A DNA stretch of 64,000 nt from Glaciecola sp947496235 (GTDB lineage Bacteria; Pseudomonadota; Gammaproteobacteria; Enterobacterales; Alteromonadaceae). The stretch spans positions 310,001-374,000 of the forward strand of contig NZ_JBLWFH010000003.1 of assembly GCF_050306235.1 (NCBI RefSeq), given 5' to 3'. This document shows positions 1 to 8,538 of this stretch, in pieces; the first letter of the stretch is position 1, and every line of letters begins with the position of its first letter. A program made the translations under genes and the position numbers. The notes below the pieces were generated by a model that had not been told where the DNA came from, made no database searches, and saw nothing but the letters and a program-made list of their open reading frames with translations.

Positions 1-1268
1 AGCCCCAACTTGGGACATTTATGAGTACGGGGATCAGCGGCTTATGGAATGACTTAAATGAACCAGCAAATAACTTCATGCCGGATGCAATGTTTAATTT
101 TGACGGTGATATACGCGGTCAAACTGAATCGCGAAATCTATATGCCAACTATGTGAACCGCACTGCCTACGAGTCGCAGTTAGCATTGCGTCCGAATATA
201 CGACCATGGAATTTTTCTCGGGGAGGATACTCTGGTATTCAACGTTATGCGCATACTTGGGGTGGCGATGCGTGGAGTGGTTACGAAAGTATTCGTGTTT
301 CCATTCAAATGAGCATAAGTATGGGAATCAGTGGCCAAAACCAATTCGGCCATGACATGGGTGGCTTTTTAGAATCTCCAGATGCGGAGTTATTTACACG
401 GTGGATGGAGTTTTCTTTGTTTACTCCTTTATTTCGCAACCATTCTGCAAATATCACAGCACCTCGTGAGCCTTGGCTTTTCGGTGAACCTCACACTAGC
501 CGATTGCGCGATTTAGTGAAATGGCGCTATCGTTTATTGCCTTATATTTACACACTGTTTGAAGAAGCACATCGCACAGGGCGTCCTGTTTTAATGCCAA
601 CTTTCTTTTTCCATGAAGAAGATCCCATCACTTATAATCAAGACACAGAGTTCTTATTTGGGCCCAATCTATTAGTCGCGCCAGTATTTACCGAAAATAC
701 AGCAAGCCGAACGCTTTATCTGCCTGAAAACAGCGAATGGGTATATTTTTACACCGATCAAGTGTTTCAGGGTGGTCAGTATGTCACTGTACCTGCGCCA
801 CTAGGACAGCCTCCATTATTTGTTCGTAAAGGTGGTATTATCCCCACGGGTGAAGTAGGTAAATCTACAGATGATCCGAATAAAGGCGAAGATTTAACAG
901 TAGATTTCTATCCCACTGAATATAGCCAATACACTTTATATGAAGACGACGGAAAAACCTTTGACTATCAACAAGGGGAATATCTGAGAACTCACTTTAG
1001 CTTGCAACAAAGTATCGATAGTTTACAATTGACTGTAAATCGATTGGACGGTGACTACTTACCGCAGCAAAGAGCATTATTGTTAAGAGTGCATCTGCAA
1101 GAAAACAAACCTAGTCAAGTGCAATTAAACAGTGCTTCGTTGCCAGAATATCCCAGCGAGGAAGATTTAAAAGCAGTTGCTAGTGGTTGGTTTTACGATG
1201 AAATTAACGGTATTTTGTCAATCAAAAGCCCAGACGCTCCATTACTCTTATTTGAGACAACACCCTAA
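1..1268 (+). CDS. Glycoside hydrolase family 31 alpha-glucosidase, 3' part (5' truncated by window edge)
   Basis: The reading frame is open from base 3, so the gene starts before the window and only about 421 C-terminal residues are visible. The GH31 nucleophile motif WNDLNEP lies at 45-65, with the catalytic Asp codon at 51-53. The expected acid/base Asp is in HTWGGDAW (codon near 267). The barrel end, with GPNLLVAPV, is followed by beta-sandwich sequence (FVRKGGIIP onward), as in family members. GH31 enzymes hydrolyse terminal alpha-linked glucose or related sugars. Substrate and cellular location cannot be judged without the N-terminus. The stop codon overlaps the end of a decayed deacetylase fragment on the other strand. 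Confidence 0.93.
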   Translation, partial: PQLGTFMSTGISGLWNDLNEPANNFMPDAMFNFDGDIRGQTESRNLYANYVNRTAYESQLALRPNIRPWNFSRGGYSGIQRYAHTWGGDAWSGYESIRVSIQMSISMGISGQNQFGHDMGGFLESPDAELFTRWMEFSLFTPLFRNHSANITAPREPWLFGEPHTSRLRDLVKWRYRLLPYIYTLFEEAHRTGRPVLMPTFFFHEEDPITYNQDTEFLFGPNLLVAPVFTENTASRTLYLPENSEWVYFYTDQVFQGGQYVTVPAPLGQPPLFVRKGGIIPTGEVGKSTDDPNKGEDLTVDFYPTEYSQYTLYEDDGKTFDYQQGEYLRTHFSLQQSIDSLQLTVNRLDGDYLPQQRALLLRVHLQENKPSQVQLNSASLPEYPSEEDLKAVASGWFYDEINGILSIKSPDAPLLLFETTP

Positions 1269-1452
1269 ATGTGTGCTACCACACTTCTCGCTAGCGCACT
1301 TAGCGCGTAGCCGCCTTCTAACATGCTTACGACTCGTCCTTGGGCATGATTTTTTGCTACCTCACAAATCTTATGGGTAAGTTCAACTTTCTCTTTACAC
1401 ACTGTTTTAAGCACCAGCCACTATAGGCGATAAAAATGCACCTAAGATGATG
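1265..1452 (-). pseudogene. Decayed duplicate fragment of the neighbouring HDAC-family deacetylase gene
   Basis: Bases 1268-1381 align almost base for base with 2154-2267, the 3' end of the intact deacetylase gene at 2136-3059. On the minus strand they still encode GGYALSALARSVVAHI followed at once by a TAG at 1265-1267. After about 1381 the match resumes, more diverged, at roughly 2388-2460, so about 120 bp of the parent sequence is missing. A TGA falls in frame at the join. It is a non-coding remnant of a second copy of the gene, left between the GH31 gene and a small secreted-protein gene. Confidence 0.8.
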
Positions 1453-1678
1453 ATAGACGAGAATCGAGAAAATTAAAGAATGTGTAAAATATTCTTAATA
1501 TGATGAAAAACATCGCCATATGACTCATTTGATAACCTAACAATAATATAAATACGCTATAAAAATCATTCACATATAAAGCTTTAATTGATTTAAGCAA
1601 TTGGCACTTTTATTGAATTCATTGAGATACACACTTTGAATATTTATTTAAGTCGGTCAATAGGTCAATAGGTCAATT
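1453..1678. other. AT-rich intergenic stretch with a triplicated 8-mer
   Basis: No coding sequence is seen here. The last 24 bases (1655-1678) are three copies of GGTCAATA, the third ending in T, abutting the start codon of the next gene. The weak Shine-Dalgarno-like AGGTC lies inside the repeat. Confidence 0.6.
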
Positions 1679-2038
1679 ATGAAACTCGCAAAAAAACATG
1701 CTTTTATAGGTTGTGTAGGAATTTTGGTTTTTTCAGCCGCATCGGTGGCTGCCGTGGGTGCCATACAAGATGAGAATATGCTGAAAGAAGGCTTTGGCAT
1801 AAACACTGTAACAAAAGTTACAACTGATAAAGATTTAGAGGCTCTGTCGTCATTTGAGGCTGAGTTCTCTAACACAGAGTTTAATATGTCAGAGCGTAAT
1901 CACAAGCTTCGTCACCAACGGATTGCGGAAATTATAGAAGAATCTAGAGAACTCTACCGTTCTAATAGTCCTAAATTAGCAGAGAATCACATTGCGCTAG
2001 CTAGAAGTGGTCTTGAATATCATCTAAGCCAACTTTGA
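1679..2038 (+). CDS. Small secreted protein of unknown function
   Basis: A 119-residue protein with a plausible signal peptide: KLAKKH followed by a hydrophobic stretch to about residue 29, probable cleavage after AVGA or nearby. The mature part is charged and likely helical (RHQRIAEIIEESRELYRS). I do not recognise a family. No strong ribosome binding site precedes the ATG; the upstream bases are a triplicated 8-mer. It sits alone on the plus strand between the deacetylase fragment and the intact minus-strand deacetylase gene. That it is a real gene is supported mainly by the signal peptide and by being the only sizeable frame here. Confidence 0.55.
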   Translation: MKLAKKHAFIGCVGILVFSAASVAAVGAIQDENMLKEGFGINTVTKVTTDKDLEALSSFEAEFSNTEFNMSERNHKLRHQRIAEIIEESRELYRSNSPKLAENHIALARSGLEYHLSQL

Positions 2039-2135
2039 TCAGAGGAGTTAGTTCCGATGTTATTAGGTGAATGGTCCCCATAGATTTTATAAGCATCTAG
2101 TTAGGTCTCAAACACCTTCGTCGTTTTTAACTCGG

Positions 2136-3059
2136 CTAATCTAAGAGTACTTTAATGTGTGCTACTACGCTTCTAGCCAAAGCGCTTAGCGCATAGCCGC
2201 CTTCTAACATGCTTACTACTCGTCCTTGAGCATGATTTTTTGCTACCTCACAAATCTTGCGGGTAAGATAGGCATAATCATCTTCAACTAAACGAAGATG
2301 CCCCAAATCATCCTCTGCATGGGCGTCAAAGCCGGCTGAAATAAATACTAATTCTGGCGCAAATTCATCTAAAGCCTGCCACCAAAGATCAACTTTCTCT
2401 CTATACACACTGCCTTGAGTACCAGCATCTATAGGCACATTTATGATGTGCTTAGGAGTCTCCCCGTCCCCAGTAAATGGATAAAAAGGATGCTGAAAAG
2501 AACTGCAGAACATTATTCTAGGATCGTCTTTAACAATATCTTCAGTACCATTTCCATGGTGAACATCGAAATCCACGATCGCAACCCGAGATAAATTATA
2601 TTTTTTCAACGCGTATTTTGCTGCAATAGCAATGTTGTTAAATAAACAAAAGCCTGATGAAGAAGCGTAACCAGCATGGTGACCTGGCGGTCTTACCGCA
2701 CAAAATACACTAGGTGCGTCACCCTGCATAACCAAATCAACGGCGTCACGACCAGCACCAGCGGCATAAAGGGCGGCATTTAACGTATGTTCCATCATGA
2801 TGGTATCGTCATCAATCCAAATGCGCTCGTCTTTTTCTCTTGGGGCGGAATCAAACACATGCTGAACAAATTTTGGATCATGGGCTAGGATCAAGGTATC
2901 AAAAGACGCTGGTTTGGCATCCGCGAATCGAACCACTAATTCTAAACCAGAGGCAATAATCTGATCGTTTATTTTGTGCAACCGCATGGGATGTTCAGGA
3001 TGCTCAGGATCCATGTTGTGTAGCGTGCACTTAGGACTCCCGATTATGGTAATGGTCAT
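2136..3059 (-). CDS. Histone-deacetylase-family (AcuC/HdaH-like) zinc deacetylase
   Basis: A 307-residue protein covering the full class II-like HDAC fold. Visible motifs are RPPGHHAG (active-site His pair 127-128), VDFDVHHGNG (zinc ligands Asp165 and His167), SAGFDAH (third ligand Asp245) and LEGGY (catalytic Tyr289). Family members deacetylate acetyl-lysine, acetylpolyamines or small acetylated metabolites; the substrate here is unknown. The start lies 28 bp after the stop of a CoA-transferase/GNAT fusion on the same strand, so the two probably form one operon. That would pair an acetyl-group donor or acceptor enzyme with a deacetylase. A broken copy of this gene lies at 1265-1452. Confidence 0.93.
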   Translation of the reverse strand: MTITIIGSPKCTLHNMDPEHPEHPMRLHKINDQIIASGLELVVRFADAKPASFDTLILAHDPKFVQHVFDSAPREKDERIWIDDDTIMMEHTLNAALYAAGAGRDAVDLVMQGDAPSVFCAVRPPGHHAGYASSSGFCLFNNIAIAAKYALKKYNLSRVAIVDFDVHHGNGTEDIVKDDPRIMFCSSFQHPFYPFTGDGETPKHIINVPIDAGTQGSVYREKVDLWWQALDEFAPELVFISAGFDAHAEDDLGHLRLVEDDYAYLTRKICEVAKNHAQGRVVSMLEGGYALSALARSVVAHIKVLLD

Positions 3060-3087
3060 GCAAAACTCCTTAAATTATGTGCAACGC

Positions 3088-4932
3088 TTATTCTTGTAAG
3101 TATTTGATTAATTCAATTTCGCCAGGATCTGGATTAAAAACACGTTTGAATCCAAACTTTTCAAAAACCGCTAACATGGGTTTGTTTTCGGATTTCACTA
3201 TTGCAAACATTTTCTTAATTCCACGTTTCGACGCAATATCAATCATGGTGCTAAGCAGACGCTTAGCCATGCCTTTTCCATGCAGATTTTCACGGGTTAC
3301 AAAGGCTACTTCGCATGCATTTTCCTCTGGATAAAGGTAGTAACGCCCCACCGCTTCAATACGAATTTTCGAGCCCTCTTGACGCACTATGGTTAACGCA
3401 ATGTCTTTACTTTGATCTACACTGACCAAGTCGCATGATTTTTCCCTGGTCATGCCTTGAGGCACATAATTATAGCGTAGCCTGACCGTGTCCTTGGTGT
3501 GGGAATAAAAGAACTCTTGCAAACGTCTTTCGTCCGCAGGGTTTAGTGGACGCAAATAGAATACATCATCATCAATCACATGCTTGAGTAGTTGCACGTC
3601 ACCAAGTTCAGGAATATCGGTAGGCGTATGTTTTTGGTAATTAGGTACCCAAAATTGCTGACGAATTTGGCTAAGCAATTCTTCACGAAACTTGGGATGA
3701 GCAACTCTCAATAGTTCCAACGCTCGTTCACGAACACTCTTGCCTTTTAAGCTCGCAATGCCAAACTCAGTCACTACATAGTGTACGTTTCCGCGCGATG
3801 TTACTACACCAGCACCCTCACTTAAGGTCGCCACAATGCGAGAGACTTCACCGTTTTTTGCGGTTGATGGTAAGGCAATAATGGACTTTCCATTTTTACT
3901 TTTAGAGGCACCATGCACAAAATCAACTTGTCCGCCAATTCCTGAATAAAACTTATAACCAATGGAATCGGCAACGACCTGACCACTCAAATCCACTTGA
4001 AGCGCTGAGTTTATACTCACCATATTGGCATTTTTTGCAATATTGGCTGACTTATTCACATAAGCACTGGGATAAAACTCAATATGGGGATTCATGTCGA
4101 TAAAATCATATAACCGTTTGGTACCCATGCAGAAACTGGTCACTGTTTTGCCTGGGTGGAAGGTTTTCGCTCTGTTATTTACCACCCCGGCTTTAATTAA
4201 ATCCATCACCCCATCACTGATCATTTCACTGTGAATGCCTAGATTTTTACGGCTATGCAAATATTGCATTACCACATCTGGAATTTTACCAATGCCAAGC
4301 TGTAAAGTAGCGCCGTCTTCTACTAGCATAGCCACATACTGACCTATACGTTCAATAATTTTGGTGTTTTCCCCAACCTTGACTTCCGGTAAAGGTTGTC
4401 GAGCTTCGATGCAGGCTGAAAATTCGCTGATGTGTAAAAACGAGTGGCCACAAGTACGGGGCATTTCGGGGTTAACTTGGGCAATAATATGTTTAGCCGA
4501 ACGAGCAGCCGCCATCACTATATCTACGGATACGCCTAATGAACAAAACCCTAACTCATCTGGCGGCGACACCATAATCAAGGCTGCGTTTAAAGGTAGA
4601 GTCTCGTTGCTAAATAAACTGGAAATTTCGGATAAAAAGCACGGCGTATAGTCAGCACGCCCTTCATCCACTGCTTGACGTACTTTTTTCCCGTGGATAA
4701 AAAATGTATTTATTTTAAATCTATCTTTATACTGAGGCTCAGCCCAGCGATCTTCGGATACAGTGCCTATGTGCACCATTTCTAGATCGCGGATATTTTT
4801 GGCGTCATCAATTAAGCTGTCGGTTAAGGCATTAGGTACGGCGATATTAGAGCCAATAAATATACGATCTCCGGACTTGATTAACTCAGACCATTCTACT
4901 TTATTTGAGAATTGAGATTTTATTGATTGCAT
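3088..4932 (-). CDS. Acetyl-CoA hydrolase/CoA-transferase fused to a C-terminal GNAT acetyltransferase domain
   Basis: A 614-residue, two-domain protein. Residues 10-430 match the acetyl-CoA hydrolase/4-hydroxybutyrate CoA-transferase family, with GATLQLGIGKIPDVV (207-221) and the glutamate of GIHSEMISDG (Glu236), the expected CoA-ester-forming residue. Residues 455-614 form a GNAT domain: FYLRPLNPADE start, EVAFVTRENLHGKGMAKRLL as motif A, and EKFGFKRV near the end. Location should be cytoplasmic. The deacetylase gene follows 28 bp later. The GNAT domain could acetylate a protein or small molecule, or act only as a CoA sensor. The fusion is visible directly; its function is inference. Confidence 0.9.
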   Translation of the reverse strand: MQSIKSQFSNKVEWSELIKSGDRIFIGSNIAVPNALTDSLIDDAKNIRDLEMVHIGTVSEDRWAEPQYKDRFKINTFFIHGKKVRQAVDEGRADYTPCFLSEISSLFSNETLPLNAALIMVSPPDELGFCSLGVSVDIVMAAARSAKHIIAQVNPEMPRTCGHSFLHISEFSACIEARQPLPEVKVGENTKIIERIGQYVAMLVEDGATLQLGIGKIPDVVMQYLHSRKNLGIHSEMISDGVMDLIKAGVVNNRAKTFHPGKTVTSFCMGTKRLYDFIDMNPHIEFYPSAYVNKSANIAKNANMVSINSALQVDLSGQVVADSIGYKFYSGIGGQVDFVHGASKSKNGKSIIALPSTAKNGEVSRIVATLSEGAGVVTSRGNVHYVVTEFGIASLKGKSVRERALELLRVAHPKFREELLSQIRQQFWVPNYQKHTPTDIPELGDVQLLKHVIDDDVFYLRPLNPADERRLQEFFYSHTKDTVRLRYNYVPQGMTREKSCDLVSVDQSKDIALTIVRQEGSKIRIEAVGRYYLYPEENACEVAFVTRENLHGKGMAKRLLSTMIDIASKRGIKKMFAIVKSENKPMLAVFEKFGFKRVFNPDPGEIELIKYLQE

Positions 4933-5148
4933 AATTGTCTAGTCAGCTTTCTATGATTGGATTATGGTAACAAATTGATAGGCAACAATATTGATCTGAA
5001 ACTATATTTGACTGCGCAATCACATATTACCGAAATAACAGTTTGTAACTTATGTTTACAATTGCACAATTGACGAAATTAGCAAATTGATTAATGCTTA
5101 GACAATAGTCGCAAGGATAACTAAAACGCAATTTTCAGGAATATCAGC

Positions 5149-5811
5149 ATGCAAAGCCAGATTAAATTAGAAGATAGACCCATTGAACAAGTTCGAGAAG
5201 AGACGATAGATACGCTAATTTATAATTACAGCCATGCAGTTATTTCAGAAGAGGCTTTCGAGCGCCGATTGGACATTGCCACTGTATCCACTTCTCATCA
5301 AGAGATTGTAGATCAAGCTAAAGATCTTCATCCACCAAAGGATGATAGCATTAAGCAGCAACAAGCGCGCCAATTTGAAACTACCTATGACGCTAGTGCT
5401 AAAAGTGATGATGACAAAATCGTATCTGTTCTATCAACCTCAAGTAAAAGCGGTAGTTGGATTGTACCCAAAGAAATCACCTGTATTAGTGTATTAGGCG
5501 AAATTAAATTGGACTTTTCAAATGCGATATTCACCTCTCCCAATGTCACCATTAAAGTCTATTCTATTCTTAGCAGCGATAAACTTTATGTGCCTGAAAA
5601 CATCAACGTTTCTACTTCTGTCATTAATATACTCAGTGGTGTTGACGATCATTTAGCGACTGTTGCCGGGCGACAAGCCCCCCATATTCGTGTAAAAGGT
5701 GTAGGTCTATTAACCGCCATCAAGGTTAAAGTGAAAAAAACCATGAAAGAAAAATTTGTGGCTTTTGCTAACCAAATGAAAGATCTATTTAACGACACTA
5801 AATCGTATTAA
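5149..5811 (+). CDS. DUF1707/LiaF-C-like protein
   Basis: A 220-residue soluble protein without signal peptide or membrane segment. The N-terminal 60 residues (RPIEQVREETIDTLIYNYSHAVISEEAFERRL, given here only as the segment from residue 8) resemble the DUF1707/SHOCT-like helical hairpin. After a polar linker, residues 90-175 have the repeating beta-strand pattern of the LiaF C-terminal domain (cell-wall-active antibiotic response protein): ISVLGEIKLDFSNA, then NVTIKVYSILSSDKLYVPEN. Such proteins often act in envelope-stress signalling. The gene stands alone; an AGGAA lies upstream of the ATG. The exact role is unknown. Confidence 0.7.
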   Translation: MQSQIKLEDRPIEQVREETIDTLIYNYSHAVISEEAFERRLDIATVSTSHQEIVDQAKDLHPPKDDSIKQQQARQFETTYDASAKSDDDKIVSVLSTSSKSGSWIVPKEITCISVLGEIKLDFSNAIFTSPNVTIKVYSILSSDKLYVPENINVSTSVINILSGVDDHLATVAGRQAPHIRVKGVGLLTAIKVKVKKTMKEKFVAFANQMKDLFNDTKSY

Positions 5812-5849
5812 ATCTATCGAAAACGAACTTCTATTTGAAAATTATATAG

Positions 5850-6028
5850 AGCGTCTTAAAATTCCCAGCTTTCAATCGCTTTTTGGGTTGAGATGGAACG
5901 GGCCATTTAAAAGACGCTGTGAACCCATCCATGGGCGCTCTGCGAAATCATCCATGATTTCGAAGCTTTTAAATGGCCCGTTCCATAACAACTTTTATGC
6001 GCTTAAAAGCCAGAAATTTTAAGACGCT
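5850..6028. repeat. 179-bp nested inverted-repeat element (MITE- or REP-like)
   Basis: Outer arms AGCGTCTTAAAATT (5850-5863) and AATTTTAAGACGCT (6015-6028) are perfect inverted repeats, with imperfect pairing continuing inward. A second, perfect 21-bp inverted pair lies inside at 5893-5913 and 5966-5986. The centre carries two short hairpins, CCCAT-CC-ATGGG (5924-5935) and CGAAATCAT-CC-ATGATTTCG (5943-5962). There is no coding frame. It sits between two plus-strand genes and could fold as RNA. It looks like a non-autonomous mobile or repetitive palindromic element; no second copy was noticed in this window. Confidence 0.75.
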
Positions 6029-6083
6029 AAATGGGCTTATTTTCACATTAGAAGTTTAATGTACATTTAGAATTAGGAGATTT

Positions 6084-6524
6084 ATGCGTTATTTACACAC
6101 CATGGTAAGAGTAAAAGATTTAGATGCGTCACTGCACTTTTATTGTGATTTACTTGGTTTAAAAGAAATTAATCGTTATGACAACGAGGGTGGTCGATTT
6201 ACTCTTGTGTTTTTAGCCGCGCCTGAAGACGAAGAACGCGCTAAAAAAGAAAAAGCGCCCATGGTGGAATTGACCTATAACTGGGATACAGAAGATTATG
6301 ACGGCGGCCGTAACTTTGGTCATCTCGCTTATGTTGTGGATGATATTTACGCCTTGTGTGAAAAGTTTCAAAACGCTGGTGTGACTATCAACCGCCCGCC
6401 AAGAGATGGCCATATGGCCTTTGTTCGCTCCCCTGATAATATTTCTATTGAGCTTTTGCAAAAAGGCGATGCACTTGCGCCCCAAGAGCCTTGGGCGAGT
6501 ATGGAAAATACCGGAAGTTGGTAG
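6084..6524 (+). CDS. gloA: Lactoylglutathione lyase (glyoxalase I)
   Basis: A 146-residue vicinal-oxygen-chelate enzyme that converts the methylglyoxal-glutathione hemithioacetal to S-lactoylglutathione. The metal ligands expected from the E. coli enzyme can be placed at His5 (MRYLHTMVRV), Glu62 (MVELTYN), His80 (FGHLAYVV) and Glu123 (ISIELLQK). Length is close to that of other bacterial GloA proteins, with a slightly extended C-terminus. An AGGAGA precedes the ATG by a suitable distance, and a hairpin terminator follows directly. It acts in the cytosol and appears monocistronic. Confidence 0.96.
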   Translation: MRYLHTMVRVKDLDASLHFYCDLLGLKEINRYDNEGGRFTLVFLAAPEDEERAKKEKAPMVELTYNWDTEDYDGGRNFGHLAYVVDDIYALCEKFQNAGVTINRPPRDGHMAFVRSPDNISIELLQKGDALAPQEPWASMENTGSW

Positions 6525-6531
6525 TTGAAAC

Positions 6532-6561
6532 AAAAAAGCGTTGCCTGAGCAACGCTTTTTT
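6532..6561. terminator. Bidirectional intrinsic terminator between gloA and the TPR gene
   Basis: Stem AGCGTTGC (6537-6544) and GCAACGCT (6549-6556) with loop CTGA, flanked by an A-run on the left and a T-run on the right. It can end gloA on the plus strand and the TonB operon on the minus strand. Confidence 0.9.
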
Positions 6562-6592
6562 ATGTCTATCCACTAGTGGTCATGCGCTAATG

Positions 6593-7909
6593 TCATGGCG
6601 CAGAATTTAAGCTTTGTTGCGCTTCAAATGTGGTGCGTTCACGACCAACAAATTGCTTCCATTGACGAGCAGAAGCTCGGCTTTGAGGAAACTCTTCCGC
6701 TTTCGATAACATCTCAATAGCTTCAGCAAACTGGCGTTTACTGTAGAGGGCCAATCCTAATACCATGTAGTTGTTACCAGGATTACGCAGATTACCTTTT
6801 TCATTTGCTTTATTTGCAGATGCAATAGCTTTATCAAAACGATCAGTGTTGTAATAGAGCAGTGCTAACTGCGCATCTAATACCCCATCATCAGATAATT
6901 CAGCTGCTTTCTCATAAGCGATAATGGCTTTCTCGTCTTCTTTCGCCGACTGCCAAGATTGCGCTAAGAATTCCATATTGCGCTTGTTAGCTTCTAATAT
7001 TCCTTCTTCTATCGCTTGATCCATCAAACGTGCACCTTTATACGGAACACCATTGAAGTAGTAGAGTTGCGCTAACATAAAGGTATCACCAGGCGAGGTT
7101 ACAAAACCTCTCTGATAGGCGATTTCCATGGTCGCTAGCTGCTTATCCCCTTGTTCCAACTCGCCATACATACCAGCTAATTGGATCCAGTATTTTGGCG
7201 CATCATACAAACGAATGAGTTTAGCTATGATGTCTTTGACTTTTTCAGGCTGTTTTAGCTCAAAGTAGATAGCACGTTGCAATACTAACCAGTTTTCATC
7301 CGGTAAATAGCCAGCAGCTTCATGATCAGCAATGGCTTGTTCCAAAATAGAAATCGCTTCTTCATAACGCTTACCTTGATACAAGGCTTGTGCTTTTAAC
7401 ACCAAATTTTTCGGCGGAATATCACCACTTGCTAAACCTTCCCAGCGATTCAAGTAATCCACCACAGCATCATAGTTACCCTGTACCATGTTTAACTGAG
7501 CCAAACTGTATAAAGCAGTTTGTTCAAATCCAACAGGGATTGGCGATTGGGAGACTGCCTTTTCAAACGCTTCTATAGTTTTAGCGTAGTCTTCTTGTTC
7601 GTAATAAATAAAGCCGTAGAAATTGTACATAGTGGCAATTTCATATGCATTCATACTATCCATTTTGGATTTTACTACATCCAAAATTTCAACTGCTTCT
7701 ACTGTGTTACCTTGATCGTTTGCCTCTTGAGCGCGAGACAATTGTTCGAATACTTTGGCTCGCAATGTAGGCACACGGCGAGTTTTCACTTCGCTTTCTT
7801 GCGCCACAGCTGAACTTAACGATATAACGCCGTTGCCAATAGACCCCGTCCACAATGTCACGGAAAGCAAGCAAAATGCAAGGCCAGTAAAGAGTGAATG
7901 AATTTTCAT
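6593..7909 (-). CDS. Periplasmic TPR-repeat protein, last gene of the TonB operon
   Basis: A 438-residue protein with an N-terminal hydrophobic export signal (residues 8-25, then SSAVAQESEV). Several tetratricopeptide-like helical pairs follow, for example TMYNFYGFIYYEQEDYAKTI and AQLALLYYNTDRFDKAI. It is the last gene of the DUF3450-ttpC-exbB-exbD-tonB row, starting 19 bp after the tonB stop. TPR proteins commonly close this type of TonB cluster in Alteromonadales and Shewanella (recalled family context). Its likely role is as a periplasmic scaffold linking the energiser to the receptor; the partner is not known. Confidence 0.85.
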   Translation of the reverse strand: MKIHSLFTGLAFCLLSVTLWTGSIGNGVISLSSAVAQESEVKTRRVPTLRAKVFEQLSRAQEANDQGNTVEAVEILDVVKSKMDSMNAYEIATMYNFYGFIYYEQEDYAKTIEAFEKAVSQSPIPVGFEQTALYSLAQLNMVQGNYDAVVDYLNRWEGLASGDIPPKNLVLKAQALYQGKRYEEAISILEQAIADHEAAGYLPDENWLVLQRAIYFELKQPEKVKDIIAKLIRLYDAPKYWIQLAGMYGELEQGDKQLATMEIAYQRGFVTSPGDTFMLAQLYYFNGVPYKGARLMDQAIEEGILEANKRNMEFLAQSWQSAKEDEKAIIAYEKAAELSDDGVLDAQLALLYYNTDRFDKAIASANKANEKGNLRNPGNNYMVLGLALYSKRQFAEAIEMLSKAEEFPQSRASARQWKQFVGRERTTFEAQQSLNSAP

Positions 7910-7928
7910 ATTATTTGCTCCTTACCCG

Positions 7929-8534
7929 TTAGTTAAGTTCAAAGGTAACCTGGGTTTGCACCCCGGCCACATCAACGGCTTCGCCGTTAATAATCCGCGC
8001 TTTGTACTTATAACCTAGCACAGAATTAATTGCCGCTTGTTCAAAAATCCCTTCGGGTTCAGCTTTCACTACCACAGGGTCTTTTACTGTACCAAGTTTA
8101 GTCACAGTGAATTCCACTATTACGTAGCCTTGAATCCCACGCTGCATTGCGCGCCTTGGATACACAGCTTGCTGTCTAGCAATTGGTACAAAGTCACCAT
8201 CACCAGCACCTAGACTTGCACCACCTTCCAGACCAACATCTGCCGAGACATCAGCAGAGAAATCCATACCAGCACTTCCTGCATCCGGAGAACTAGACTC
8301 CATCGGCGGAGCCTGCATTTGTGGCGGTGGCTGCTCTGGTTTAGGCGGCTTACGCGGTTTTCTATCTTTTTGTTCTACCTGCTCTTCTTGTTTAACACGC
8401 ACAAAATCAAGTACTTTCCCCTGCGGCGGTTCACCCATTTCACCGCCACCAGTCTTGATTAAGTACTGCATTACAAAGAATAACCCCAAGGTTATTGCAG
8501 CAGCACAAAATAATGCAATGATGAATCTAATCAT
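7929..8534 (-). CDS. tonB: TonB-family energy transducer
   Basis: A 201-residue TonB2-type protein. One N-terminal transmembrane helix (about residues 4-26) is followed by a charged and proline-rich spacer (RKPPKPEQPPPQMQ, about 61-80) and a C-terminal TonB domain (about 115-201) with AVYPRRAMQRGIQGYVIVEF and a final FELN. It spans the periplasm and passes proton-motive-force energy to outer-membrane receptors. The spacer is short for a TonB, as in TonB2 proteins, which work with TtpC. The gene is 4 bp downstream of exbD. Confidence 0.95.
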   Translation of the reverse strand: MIRFIIALFCAAAITLGLFFVMQYLIKTGGGEMGEPPQGKVLDFVRVKQEEQVEQKDRKPRKPPKPEQPPPQMQAPPMESSSPDAGSAGMDFSADVSADVGLEGGASLGAGDGDFVPIARQQAVYPRRAMQRGIQGYVIVEFTVTKLGTVKDPVVVKAEPEGIFEQAAINSVLGYKYKARIINGEAVDVAGVQTQVTFELN

Positions 8535-8538
8535 GATC

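Noticed and set aside
1177..1380. Open frame on the plus strand after the GH31 gene
   Set aside because: It overlaps the GH31 end in another frame and runs over the antisense of the deacetylase remnant; no ribosome site or family match.
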